In this document: in pieces, positions 5,914 to 13,667 of the stretch
Layout: the number at the start of each line of letters is the position of its first letter
How positions within the stretch are numbered: position 1 is the first letter of the stretch
Assembly (NCBI GenBank): GCA_963693635.1
Contig: CAVOBC010000093.1
Span: 1-14,327, forward strand
Reading direction: 5' to 3'
Length of the DNA stretch: 14,327 nucleotides
Source: CAVOBC01 sp963693635
Lineage (GTDB): Bacteria > Pseudomonadota > Gammaproteobacteria > Pseudomonadales > Azotimanducaceae
Notes under the pieces: generated by a model
Databases searched by the model: none
What the model was told of the DNA's origin: nothing
The model's input: only the letters and a program-made list of their open reading frames with translations
Position numbers and translations under genes: made by a program

Positions 5914-7332
5914 TCAGGATGAGCCGGGGATCTTCAACGTCTGGCCGACGAGAATCCGGTCAGTGCGCAAGCCGTTTGTCCGCTTCAATTCCTCTGCACT
6001 CACCTGATATTTGCTCGCGATCTTGGAGAGCGTATCACCTCGTTCGATGATATACGTCTGCAATTCTTCGACGCCGCCACGCTTTTTCCAGGCAAGGTAC
6101 GACCCCGCCGGCGGATTGCGCCGCATGAACCGCGTCACACCCTTGAAGATCGCCTTTGCCATCGCCTGCTGATGCGACCGTGTGACGAGCGCTGCGGCCT
6201 CCCGCGGGTTAGAAATGTATCCCGTTTCAATCAGCAGCGACGGCACGTCGGGCGACTTCAGGACGGCAAACCCTGCCTGCTCTACCTGCTTTTTGTGCAG
6301 TTTGTTGACCCGCCCCAATTCCCGCAACACATCGGCGCCCATCTCAAGCGAGGCTGACAGGCTTGCGGTCATGGACAGATCGAGCAGGACGCCCGCGAGC
6401 AGATCGTCCATGTCATCGAGGCTGACACCGCCGCCGACGCCACCGATCAGGTCAGCGCGGTTCTCCTTCTCTGCCAGCCAGCGCGCGGTTTCGCTGGTCG
6501 CGCCCTCGTTAGAGATGGCGTATACCGACGCGCCCCGCGCATCCGGCGTCTTGAAGGCGTCGGCATGGATGGACAGGAAAAGATCCGCAGAATTGGCGCG
6601 CGCGAGCGCAGTCCGCTTGCGCAGACCAACGTAGTAGTCGCCGTTGCGGATTAACACCGGCTGGTAGCCCGTCGCGTCTGCAAAGAGGGTATGCAGCCGT
6701 TTGGCGATGGCGAGCACCACGTCTTTTTCAAAGACCTTGCGGGCACCGACAGCACCCGGGTCGTCACCGCCGTGGCCAGCGTCGATGGCAACGACGACGT
6801 CTCGCATCTGCCCCGCGATGCGGTCCGCCTGCTGCACCACGGGTTCCTGCTGCGCCTGCGTATAGAGGTCAACGACCAGTCGGTCGCCGTACTGCATGAT
6901 GGGTTGCAGGACGAAACTGCGCGGTTTGACCTGGCTGCCGAGGTCGAGCACCACGCGCACATCGCCGGCGTTGCGCGCTGCGCTGCGCATGGCAAGGATG
7001 GGGGTGCCTTTCAGGTCAAGGGTCGCAAGGTCTGATTCCATGACCGCGCCGGCAATGTCGATCACCAGGCGACGCGGACCCGCGAGCGCAAATACCTGAT
7101 GTTCAACCGGGCTGCCGAGGTCAAAGACGATGCGAGTGCGCTCCGGTGATGGGCGCACGCGAACGCTGTCGATCGTGTTGGCCGCCCACGCGCCGCTGGC
7201 GAACAAGCCGATGGACAGGCTGATGGACAAGGGCAGGATGCGCGTCAGACCACGCCTGTCACGAAACAATCGGGGAGGGGAGAGCAGCCGCAGTAAACCT
7301 CCGCGGATCCGCCGTTCCACTTTACCGCTCAT
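5914..7332 (-). CDS. amiB: N-acetylmuramoyl-L-alanine amidase AmiB (AMIN + Amidase_3 + LysM)
   Basis: 472-residue periplasmic zinc amidase that cleaves the stem peptide from septal peptidoglycan during daughter-cell separation. The long basic N-region is followed by a hydrophobic core and a predicted cleavage after AWA (residue 50). An AMIN domain spans about 52-157. Amidase_3 spans about 178-405, with likely zinc ligands His187 (DAGHGG), Glu202 (FEKDV) and His256 (SIHADA), and catalytic Glu369 (LIETGYISN). The insert at about 285-350 resembles the autoinhibitory segment of divisome-activated amidases. A LysM domain (about 425-468, ending LVGQTLKIP) is C-terminal. amiB is chosen over amiC by its place between tsaE and mutL. 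An Arg-Arg pair (26-27) before the core could be a Tat signal. No strong Shine-Dalgarno sequence is seen. Confidence 0.93.
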   Translation of the reverse strand: MSGKVERRIRGGLLRLLSPPRLFRDRRGLTRILPLSISLSIGLFASGAWAANTIDSVRVRPSPERTRIVFDLGSPVEHQVFALAGPRRLVIDIAGAVMESDLATLDLKGTPILAMRSAARNAGDVRVVLDLGSQVKPRSFVLQPIMQYGDRLVVDLYTQAQQEPVVQQADRIAGQMRDVVVAIDAGHGGDDPGAVGARKVFEKDVVLAIAKRLHTLFADATGYQPVLIRNGDYYVGLRKRTALARANSADLFLSIHADAFKTPDARGASVYAISNEGATSETARWLAEKENRADLIGGVGGGVSLDDMDDLLAGVLLDLSMTASLSASLEMGADVLRELGRVNKLHKKQVEQAGFAVLKSPDVPSLLIETGYISNPREAAALVTRSHQQAMAKAIFKGVTRFMRRNPPAGSYLAWKKRGGVEELQTYIIERGDTLSKIASKYQVSAEELKRTNGLRTDRILVGQTLKIPGSS

Positions 7333-7417
7333 TCGTGTCTTAAAGATCTCGCCCTTTCTTTGGAGGGACTAAACGCGTCAATTGCTGGTCATTGCGGCAT
7401 CGGCGGGGCCGTTGCCA

Positions 7418-7936
7418 CTAACGCCGCCCCAGTTCCCGCAAAACCGTACCGCCCTTCTCCGCGTCAGCGGTCACTGTCACCTGCCGACCATTGTCCGGTG
7501 TCACCGTCAGCTCAATGTGCAGGTCGCTCGCCGGCAGGACCGGATGGCCACGAGCTGGCCATTCTATCAGACAGACGCTGCCCCCACGAAAGTAGTCCCC
7601 GAGCCCGAGGTATTCAAGCTCGTCCGGGTCGCCGATGCGGTACAGATCAAAGTGATACACCGCGAAATCCCGAAACTCATAGGGCTCGACAAGAGTGAAC
7701 GTCGGGCTCTTGACCGCGCCGTCAAAGCCGAGGCCGCGCAACACGCCGCGGACCAGTGTCGTCTTGCCGGCACCCAGTTCACCTTCGAGATAAATCGTGC
7801 AGCCGTGCGCGCCCGCCATGCCTGGCGCAGCAAGGAGCGAGGCAAGCAACGGTGCCAGTTGGCGACCAAAGTCGACGGTTGCGCACTCGCCGGCGAGGGT
7901 TTGAGTAATGCCGTCGGCGCTCGGGATTTGAGACAT
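7418..7936 (-). CDS. tsaE: tRNA threonylcarbamoyladenosine biosynthesis ATPase TsaE
   Basis: 172-residue P-loop ATPase (formerly YjeE) that works with TsaB and TsaD to make t6A at position 37 of ANN-decoding tRNAs. Motifs: Walker A GELGAGKT (52-59), SPTFTLVEPY (77-86), YHFDLYR (94-100) and IEWPARG (124-130), all in the family order. It is slightly longer than E. coli TsaE (about 153 residues) because of an N-terminal stretch of about ten residues and a longer loop before strand 1. The start ATG is one base after the nnr stop (TAG C ATG) with no clear Shine-Dalgarno sequence, which suggests translational coupling to nnr. amiB follows after 85 bp. Confidence 0.96.
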   Translation of the reverse strand: MSQIPSADGITQTLAGECATVDFGRQLAPLLASLLAAPGMAGAHGCTIYLEGELGAGKTTLVRGVLRGLGFDGAVKSPTFTLVEPYEFRDFAVYHFDLYRIGDPDELEYLGLGDYFRGGSVCLIEWPARGHPVLPASDLHIELTVTPDNGRQVTVTADAEKGGTVLRELGRR

Positions 7937-7937
7937 G

Positions 7938-9494
7938 CTAACGCCGGTCGTCCCGGTGCCCGCGATTAAGCAGACGCCGTATCTCCGGCATCAGCTCTGT
8001 GGCCCGCAGGCCCGATTCCCCGACCCGTCGCGCCACCGCATCACCCGCTCGCGCATGCACGACAACCCCTGTCTGCGCGGCCGCCATTGGCGAGTACCCG
8101 GCTGCCAGGAGGGCGCCAAGGACCCCGCTCAACACGTCACCCATGCCGGCCACAGCCATGCCAGGATTGCCGTACGGACATAGACTGATCTCGCCCTCAC
8201 CCTCACCCGCGATCAGCGAGCCGACGCCCTTGAGCACTACCACACCGCCCAGCCGCTGCTGCAACGTGGCGACCGCCGCAAATCGGTCAGTCTGCGCGGA
8301 CACGCCCAGCAGGGTCGCGGCCTCGCCGGGATGGGGGGTGTAGATCCGATCGTCTGGGCCAGGCGCGCCAGTCGCCGAAAGATCCGCCAGCAAATTGAGC
8401 GCGTCCGCGTCGAGCACCATCGGCAGTCCGCGCTCAAGGGCTGCGCGCAGCAAGGACACACCCCACTCGCCGCGCCCCAGACCCGGCCCAATCACAACAG
8501 CGGTCGCGGCGTCGAGCAGCTCGCGAATCTCGCCCGCCTGCTCGATTCCATGGACCATCACCTCCGGGCAGCGGCTGATGATTGGCAACATGTGGTCCGG
8601 GCGGGTGGCTACGTTAACGAGACCCGCGCCCGACATCAGAGCGGTTTCGGCAGCCATTGCTATCGCCCCCGGCATGCCCGTGTCCCCGCCAATGAGGAGG
8701 AGCCGGCCGAACGTTCCCTTATGACTGTTCAAGGGTCGCGGTCGGTGATGTCGCACCAAAAGCGCGTCATCCGCCAGGCGGCGGACGGACGGTGCACGCG
8801 CTGTATAAACGGCGGCAGGTACATCCAGATCTGCGAACACGATCTCGCCGGCGCAATCAGGACCATCCAGCGTGTAGAGCCCGCGCTTTCTGCCGATGAA
8901 GCTGATCGTCACGTCCGCCTTTACGGCCGCGCCCAATATGCGGCCGGTATCGGCACAAAGACCTGACGGGGTATCGACGGCGAGCACGCCTGCACCCGCC
9001 GCTCGAAACTGGTCAATCGCAGCGATGGCCCGACGGTAGCGGTCGCGAACATCCCCGGCGAGGCCGATGCCAAGCAACGCGTCCACCACCAGGTCGACCA
9101 GACCTTTCGATTCAACGTCCGCTTCATCAGCCACTAGCCCCGCACCCGATGCGCGACAAAAGTCGTATCCCGCCCGTGCATCGTCACCGAGTTTTGACAC
9201 ATCACCCACGGCGATAACCGTGACCGTCCGCCGCGCCTGCGCGAGTAAGCCAGCAAGAATGTAGCCATCCCCGGCGTTGTTTCCCGAGCCGCAAAAAACG
9301 ACCACCTGATGCCCTGACACGTTACCGGCACCACCGTATCGGTCGCTGATCTCCTGAACGCAGGCATCGGCCGCTCGACGCATCAAGGTCAAGCCGGGAA
9401 TGCCGTGATCCTCAATCGCGATGCGGTCGAGTTCTCTGACTTCGCCTGCCGTATAAAGGCACACCGAATCGGTAATATCCGCGTCGCGCGACAT
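7938..9494 (-). CDS. nnr: Bifunctional NAD(P)HX epimerase / ADP-dependent dehydratase
   Basis: 518-residue metabolite-repair enzyme. It epimerises hydrated NAD(P)H and dehydrates S-NAD(P)HX back to NAD(P)H. The N-terminal YjeF_N epimerase half (about 10-225) has GSGNNAGDG (69-77), VVDALLGIGL and DTPSG. The C-terminal ribokinase-like dehydratase half (about 240-510) has NSHKGTFGRLLLIGG, TPHPGE (386-391), LKGVGSLIAG and NPGMAVAGMGDVLSG with the presumed catalytic Asp453. ATG at 9494 is chosen; an in-frame TTG two codons upstream (9500) also gives an open frame but is a poorer start. A possible promoter lies at 9531-9559. It heads the minus-strand run and is divergent from queG. Confidence 0.95.
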   Translation of the reverse strand: MSRDADITDSVCLYTAGEVRELDRIAIEDHGIPGLTLMRRAADACVQEISDRYGGAGNVSGHQVVVFCGSGNNAGDGYILAGLLAQARRTVTVIAVGDVSKLGDDARAGYDFCRASGAGLVADEADVESKGLVDLVVDALLGIGLAGDVRDRYRRAIAAIDQFRAAGAGVLAVDTPSGLCADTGRILGAAVKADVTISFIGRKRGLYTLDGPDCAGEIVFADLDVPAAVYTARAPSVRRLADDALLVRHHRPRPLNSHKGTFGRLLLIGGDTGMPGAIAMAAETALMSGAGLVNVATRPDHMLPIISRCPEVMVHGIEQAGEIRELLDAATAVVIGPGLGRGEWGVSLLRAALERGLPMVLDADALNLLADLSATGAPGPDDRIYTPHPGEAATLLGVSAQTDRFAAVATLQQRLGGVVVLKGVGSLIAGEGEGEISLCPYGNPGMAVAGMGDVLSGVLGALLAAGYSPMAAAQTGVVVHARAGDAVARRVGESGLRATELMPEIRRLLNRGHRDDRR

Positions 9495-9530
9495 CCCCAA
9501 GCCCTATGTACCCCTTTTTGAATGACCGCG

Positions 9531-9559
9531 ATTATCCTCCTTTGGCCACGTTTTGTCGG
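9531..9559 (-). promoter_or_regulatory. Possible sigma-70-type promoter for nnr and downstream genes
   Basis: On the minus strand, CCGACA (9554-9559) and GATAAT (9531-9536) are separated by exactly 17 bp. They match consensus at 4 of 6 and 5 of 6 positions. The start point would fall near 9524, about 30 nt before the nnr ATG. It is the best promoter-like pair in the divergent nnr-queG gap, and it would serve the whole nnr-to-hflK run. Prediction by eye only. Confidence 0.4.
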
Positions 9560-9602
9560 TCAGGTTAGGATGCTCTGCCGACCCTCGCTTCCCATGCGCT
9601 CT

Positions 9603-9642
9603 CTTACCCCTCATACCCTTACCTCTCATACCCCCTCGTACC
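9603..9642. repeat. 15-bp tandem repeat in the queG leader
   Basis: Two full copies, CTTACCCCTCATACC (9603-9617) and CTTACCTCTCATACC (9618-9632), differ at one base. A partial third copy, CCCCTCGTACC, follows at 9632-9642. The stretch is almost purely pyrimidine on the plus strand apart from the TA/GTA steps. It ends 14 bp before the queG start codon, where a Shine-Dalgarno sequence would normally lie. Confidence 0.75.
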
Positions 9643-9656
9643 CGAATGCCCCCTAA

Positions 9657-10775
9657 ATGCCTCCTGAGCTAACGCCCCAGACGCGCGCACACCTCACCGA
9701 ACTCTCGACGCTGCTCCCTGACTGGGCGCGCAACCTGGGCTTTGATCAGATTGGCGTCGCTGACACCAACATTGACGATCACTCGGCCCGCCTGTCCAAC
9801 TGGCTGGCAGAAGGCTTCCACGGGGAGATGGCCTACATGGCCAAGCAGGCCCACCTGCGCGCCAACCCGGGGTCGTTGCACGCGGCGACACAGCGCGTCA
9901 TCAGTGTGCGGATGGACTATTCGCCCGCCGGGGCACCCCCGCGCCTGACGAACGCCAACACCGTCATCGCGTCGGATCGGGCTGACGCTGCCTACACCGC
10001 TCGTTATGCGCTCGGACGGGATTACCACAAGGTCCTGCGCAAACGGCTCGCGACGCTTCAGGGCCAGATCGAAAACTGGGTGTACGAACGGGGCATTGTG
10101 GTGCCGGGCGGACGCGTCTTTACCGATAGCGCACCGGTGCTCGAACGCGGCTTCGCTGAGAAAGCCGGGCTCGGCTGGATCGGCAAGAACACCATGCTGA
10201 TCAACCGCAACGCGGGCTCGTACTTTTTCCTGGGCGAGCTTTTCACCGCGCTGCCCCTTGCGACCACGGCTGCGACCAGCAACCATTGCGGCTCCTGCTC
10301 GGCCTGCATCGAGGTGTGCCCAACCGGGGCGATTGTCGCGCCCTACCAGCTTGATGCGCGGCGCTGCATTTCCTATTTCACGATCGAACTGAAGGGCGCT
10401 ATCCCCATCGAGTACCGGCGGGCGATGGGTAATCGCATCTTCGGCTGCGACGATTGCCAGATCGTTTGTCCGTGGAACCGCTACGCCAAGGTGACGACCA
10501 TCGACGACTTTCTGCCACGCAACCAACTGGACACGTCCTCAATGCTGGCGTTGTTTGCCTGGTCTGAGGAAGCGTTCCTGGCGCGTACCGCCGGGTCCGC
10601 CATCCGCCGCACCGGCTACGATGGCTGGCTGCGCAACCTCGCGGTTGCACTCGGCAATGCGCCCACGGGGGCTGACGTTGTCGCCGCACTTGCACGGCGC
10701 AAGGGGCGTTCGGACCTGATCGATGAGCACATCGACTGGGCGCTCGCGGAGCACGCTGAACGCAAATCATCCTGA
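9657..10775 (+). CDS. queG: Epoxyqueuosine reductase QueG
   Basis: 372-residue cobalamin- and iron-sulfur-dependent enzyme that reduces epoxyqueuosine to queuosine at tRNA position 34. The N-terminal cobalamin-binding part includes LGFDQIGVAD (27-36), FHGEMAYMA (54-62), VISVRMDY (81-88) and FTDSAPVLERGFAEKAGLGW (155-174), with the conserved Asp157. The ferredoxin-like part has two [4Fe-4S] signatures: CGSCSACIEVCP (Cys211, 214, 217, 221) and CDDCQIVCP (Cys264, 267, 271). Cys237 in ARRCISY is also typical. A HEAT-like tail (SAIRR...WLRNLAVALGNA) follows. An in-frame TAA directly precedes the ATG, so no earlier start is possible. No Shine-Dalgarno sequence is visible. It is convergent with orn. 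Confidence 0.97.
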   Translation: MPPELTPQTRAHLTELSTLLPDWARNLGFDQIGVADTNIDDHSARLSNWLAEGFHGEMAYMAKQAHLRANPGSLHAATQRVISVRMDYSPAGAPPRLTNANTVIASDRADAAYTARYALGRDYHKVLRKRLATLQGQIENWVYERGIVVPGGRVFTDSAPVLERGFAEKAGLGWIGKNTMLINRNAGSYFFLGELFTALPLATTAATSNHCGSCSACIEVCPTGAIVAPYQLDARRCISYFTIELKGAIPIEYRRAMGNRIFGCDDCQIVCPWNRYAKVTTIDDFLPRNQLDTSSMLALFAWSEEAFLARTAGSAIRRTGYDGWLRNLAVALGNAPTGADVVAALARRKGRSDLIDEHIDWALAEHAERKSS

Positions 10776-10925
10776 TAGCGCGAGCGTTTCGACCGGGCAC
10801 AACATGTGTGGAAGCGACCAGGCAAGAAGGGAATGAAAGAGAATCGGGGGCAGGAATCCCAATGGACGGCGCCGGACCCGAGGCACGAACGTGCCGACAA
10901 ACGACAGGATCAGGACATCGAAAGA

Positions 10926-11480
10926 TCAGTCGACGCGGAAGAACGTCGCCCGATAGTGACGCAATTCGTCGATCGACTCGTAGACGTCGTCGAGAGCGCG
11001 GTGCACGCCGTTTTTGGTCACGGCCTGATGAACCTCGGGACGCCATCGCGCCGCGAGTTCCTTGATCGTGCTGATGTCCAGATTGCGATAGTGCAAAAAC
11101 GACTCGACGCGTGGCATGTAGCGGACAAGAAAGCGGCGATCCTGACCGATGGAGTTGCCACACAGCGGCGAATCGCTCGCCTTAATATGGTCCATCAGGA
11201 ATTTGAGCGTCCTCTCTTCGGCCATGCGCTCGGTGACTTCGCTCGCGCGCACCTGGTCAATGAGCCCGCTTTCGCCGTGATGGGTGGTGTTCCACTCGTC
11301 CATGCCCGCAAGCAACGCGTCGCTTTGCTTGACGACAATCGGCGGCGCCTCAACCACGACGTTGAGGTCGGAGTCGGTGATCACCGTCGCGATCTCAATG
11401 ATTCGGTCCCACTCAGGATCGAGACCGGTCATCTCGAGATCCATCCAAACCAGATTCGCTTCCGTTGCCGGTCCGCTCAC
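10926..11480 (-). CDS. orn: Oligoribonuclease Orn
   Basis: 184-residue 3'-5' exoribonuclease of the DEDDh family. It degrades 2-5 nt RNAs and the pGpG product of cyclic-di-GMP breakdown, and is essential in many gammaproteobacteria. Catalytic residues are all present: Asp14 and Glu16 (WMDLEMTGL), Asp114 (NSIGQDRRFL), His160 and Asp165 (GVHRALDDV). Length matches E. coli Orn (181). The start is GTG at 11480, preceded by GAGGGG at about 8 nt; the next in-frame Met (13) would remove the first catalytic strand. Its stop faces queG across 150 bp. That gap holds only a short hairpin (10882-10895) without a T-run, so I call no terminator there. Confidence 0.97.
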   Translation of the reverse strand: MSGPATEANLVWMDLEMTGLDPEWDRIIEIATVITDSDLNVVVEAPPIVVKQSDALLAGMDEWNTTHHGESGLIDQVRASEVTERMAEERTLKFLMDHIKASDSPLCGNSIGQDRRFLVRYMPRVESFLHYRNLDISTIKELAARWRPEVHQAVTKNGVHRALDDVYESIDELRHYRATFFRVD

Positions 11481-11701
11481 TGACTGCCCCTCAAGATCCA
11501 GCTTCTGACACTGCTCAACATATTACCCCATTATCATGCGCGTGCTGCGCCTGTAGTGATGCGCGGCGAATCGTGCCCGATCAATAGTGCGAATAAATGT
11601 TGAACGAGTTATTCATCGAAATGCCCGACAATGGCGACGGCAGAGGACTTGTCGTCGGAGTGCATTGCCCCCTCCCCCACTCAGGCAGCGCGGCATGACG
11701 G

Positions 11702-11721
11702 GCCACGAGCACTGGTACAAT
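11702..11721 (+). promoter_or_regulatory. Possible extended -10 promoter for rhdA
   Basis: TGGTACAAT (11713-11721) is an extended -10 element: TG, one base, then TACAAT at 5 of 6 matches. It lies 25 bp before the rhdA ATG. The upstream -35 is poor (ATGACG about 15 bp away), as is common for extended -10 promoters. GAGGA at 11734-11738 supplies the ribosome binding site. The rest of the 266-bp orn-rhdA gap shows no recognisable gene. Within it, the AT-rich stretch near 11520-11540 could hold the orn promoter on the other strand, but no clear pair is visible. Confidence 0.4.
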
Positions 11722-11746
11722 CGCGGCTTCGCCGAGGACCTCATCT

Positions 11747-12556
11747 ATGTCACCCATCCCTTCTCTACCTCTCATCGCCGAGCCACAACAGCTGAGCGCC
11801 ATCCTTGACCATCCAGACCTGCTGCTAATCGACCTCTGCCGTGCCGAGACATTCGCATCAACCCATCTTCCCGGCGCAATCCATGTCGAACCGGGCGAGT
11901 TGGTCAGCGGCATTCGGCCCGCAACCGGCAAGTTGCCCGACATTGATCGACTGAACGACCTCTTTTCAAGAATAGGCTACGATGCCAAAAAACACATCGT
12001 TGCTTATGACGATGAGGGCGGCGGTTGGGCCGGGCGTTTCATCTGGACACTGGATGTGATCGGCCACGCCCATAGCAGCTATCTGAACGGCGGTATCCAC
12101 GCCTGGCACGGCGAGGGCCTGCCACTCACCGCTGAGGTCACGGAACCCGCGCACGTAGAGCTTGAGGTGACAATTCACCCGGGTCCCATCGCCGAGATGG
12201 GCGACGTGCTCGCATCGATCGATGACCCGGGCACCGTCATCTGGGATGCGCGCTCCGCCGAGGAGTACGCTGGCATCAAGGTGGTCGCGAAGCGCGGCGG
12301 CCATGTCCCCGGCGCGATCAACCTCGACTGGCTAGAGACGATGGACCGGGACCGCCAGCTGCGCATTCGCGAGGACATCGGCGACGTGATTACCACCCTC
12401 GGCATCGCGGGCAAGAACGTGATCACGCACTGCCAGACCCACCATCGCTCCGGCCTGACGTACCTGATTGGCAAGTCGCTCGGTCTTTCGATTCGGGCCT
12501 ATCACGGCTCCTGGTCAGAGTGGGGCAACAGCGATACCACGCCGATCGAACGGTGA
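11747..12556 (+). CDS. rhdA: RhdA-type thiosulfate sulfurtransferase (two-domain rhodanese)
   Basis: 269-residue tandem rhodanese, expected to move sulfane sulfur from a donor such as thiosulfate onto its active-site Cys. The N-terminal catalytically inactive domain (about 8-125) contains YDDEGGGWAGRFIWTLDVIG (87-106), with Asp where a Cys would be. The C-terminal domain (about 145-269) contains IWDARSAEEY and the active loop HCQTHHRSGLTYLIGK with Cys229. The CQTHHR loop is the signature of Azotobacter vinelandii RhdA and differs from the CGSGVTA loop of SseA-type enzymes. Its physiological partner is not evident here. The ATG has GAGGA 8 nt upstream. psd follows after 80 bp in the same direction, as in Pseudomonas. 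Confidence 0.93.
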   Translation: MSPIPSLPLIAEPQQLSAILDHPDLLLIDLCRAETFASTHLPGAIHVEPGELVSGIRPATGKLPDIDRLNDLFSRIGYDAKKHIVAYDDEGGGWAGRFIWTLDVIGHAHSSYLNGGIHAWHGEGLPLTAEVTEPAHVELEVTIHPGPIAEMGDVLASIDDPGTVIWDARSAEEYAGIKVVAKRGGHVPGAINLDWLETMDRDRQLRIREDIGDVITTLGIAGKNVITHCQTHHRSGLTYLIGKSLGLSIRAYHGSWSEWGNSDTTPIER

Positions 12557-12636
12557 AGCGGCTTACCCTGAAACCGCACAGCCACGTCTCGACACGCTCA
12601 GCCTGAAACACGCTCCTGAAACACTCAAGAGGTCCG

Positions 12637-13434
12637 ATGGACGCCTTTGTCACCTTGCAGAATCTGCTGCCGCAACACGGCCTGTCGCGACTCGTGGGTG
12701 CTGCCGCCGATTGCACGTGGCCCTGGTTGGCCCAGCCCTTGATCCGGATTATTCAGCGCAGCTACGGCATCGACCTTGCGGAGGCGACGAGCGATCACTT
12801 CGATTCGCTGAACAGTTTCTTTACGCGGGCCCTGCGTGAGGATGCCCGCCCCCTGGGCGAGGGCCTGATCTCACCGGTTGATGGCCGCGTGTCGGAGTGT
12901 GGGCCGATTCATGAGCAACGCCTGATTCAGGCAAAAGGGCATCGATACCGCCTCGATGCCTTGCTCGGCGTTACCGACGCCAGTGCCTACGCGGGGGGCA
13001 GCTTCATCACGATCTATCTCGCGCCGCACAACTATCACCGGGTTCACGTGCCCTGGGACGCGCAACTCACGGCCGCACGCTACATTCCGGGACGACTCTT
13101 CTCGGTCAATCCGCGCACGGTCGCCGCCGTGCCTGATCTCTTTGCAAGAAACGAGCGGCTGGTCTGCCATTTCGAGACGGCTGCAGGGCCACGCGCACTC
13201 ATTATGGTAGGCGCGATGCTGGTGGCCGGCATTCGCAGCAACTGGCGGTCAGCGCGCTATGAGGCAAGGCGGCCGGTCGATGAGACGTTCGAGCCGGCAA
13301 GGACCTATGCACGCGGCGACGAACTCGGCTGTTTCGACTTCGGCTCGACCGTCATTCTGGTCGAGTCCGCGGTTCAGGCCTGGCGCGTGACCGCTAATGA
13401 CCCGGTCACCCTGGGCATGACGCTGGCAAGCTGA
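12637..13434 (+). CDS. psd: Phosphatidylserine decarboxylase proenzyme
   Basis: 265-residue inner-membrane-associated proenzyme that converts phosphatidylserine to phosphatidylethanolamine. The expected self-cleavage site is the GST in FGST, between Gly236 and Ser237. This gives a beta chain of about 236 residues and an alpha chain of about 29 with a pyruvoyl group from Ser237. The triad candidates are Asp82 (SPVDGRVS), His134/His137 (HNYHRVHVP) and Ser237. Other family blocks are LIQAKGHRY, IPGRLFSVN and LFARNERLVCHFET. The residue before GST is Phe, not the common Leu. The protein is shorter than E. coli Psd (322), lacking its C-terminal tail. The ATG follows AAGAGG. It is convergent with the CPXCG gene, 32 bp apart. 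Confidence 0.96.
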   Translation: MDAFVTLQNLLPQHGLSRLVGAAADCTWPWLAQPLIRIIQRSYGIDLAEATSDHFDSLNSFFTRALREDARPLGEGLISPVDGRVSECGPIHEQRLIQAKGHRYRLDALLGVTDASAYAGGSFITIYLAPHNYHRVHVPWDAQLTAARYIPGRLFSVNPRTVAAVPDLFARNERLVCHFETAAGPRALIMVGAMLVAGIRSNWRSARYEARRPVDETFEPARTYARGDELGCFDFGSTVILVESAVQAWRVTANDPVTLGMTLAS

Positions 13435-13466
13435 GCGACTTATCGCGCCATCTGCACAGCACCCGG

Positions 13467-13667
13467 TCACACCTCGTCTTCGTGCCTCGCATCGACCACA
13501 GGATCGCCGTCCGCGTCCGCCGACACCCGCATCTGGATCGGACGGCAACACACCTGACAGTCTTCGATGTAGTCCTGACCGCCTTCCGAGAGGTCCACCA
13601 GAATCTCTATCTGCTCACCGCAATACGGGCAGCCCACGTGCGCCGATTCCACGCGATTCATGTCCAT
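13467..13667 (-). CDS. Small CPXCG-type zinc-ribbon protein
   Basis: 66-residue cysteine-rich protein. CPYCGE (13-18) and CQVCCRP (37-43) form a likely four-Cys zinc-binding site separated by an acidic stretch (LVDLSEGGQDYIED). A short acidic tail follows (VSADADGDPVVDARHEDEV). This is the Cys_rich_CPXG family, whose function I do not know to have been established. Two starts compete. ATG at 13667 has AGGGTGG about 8 nt upstream. ATG at 13661 (64 residues) overlaps the upstream gene's stop as ATGA, a typical coupling arrangement. Either way it is co-transcribed with, and probably translationally coupled to, the 209-residue gene. It is convergent with psd. Confidence 0.85.
   Translation of the reverse strand: MDMNRVESAHVGCPYCGEQIEILVDLSEGGQDYIEDCQVCCRPIQMRVSADADGDPVVDARHEDEV

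Noticed and set aside
10882..10895. Short inverted repeat GGCACGAACGTGCC between queG and orn as a bidirectional terminator
   Set aside because: The stem is only 5-6 bp and no T-run follows on either strand.
10776..10925. Possible tRNA genes between queG and orn, as found near orn in E. coli
   Set aside because: No cloverleaf, no T-loop consensus and no acceptor pairing can be found in these 150 bp.
10399..11483. Open frames of about 225-254 codons crossing the queG-orn junction on both strands
   Set aside because: They overlap queG and orn, whose catalytic motifs are complete, and show no domain of their own.
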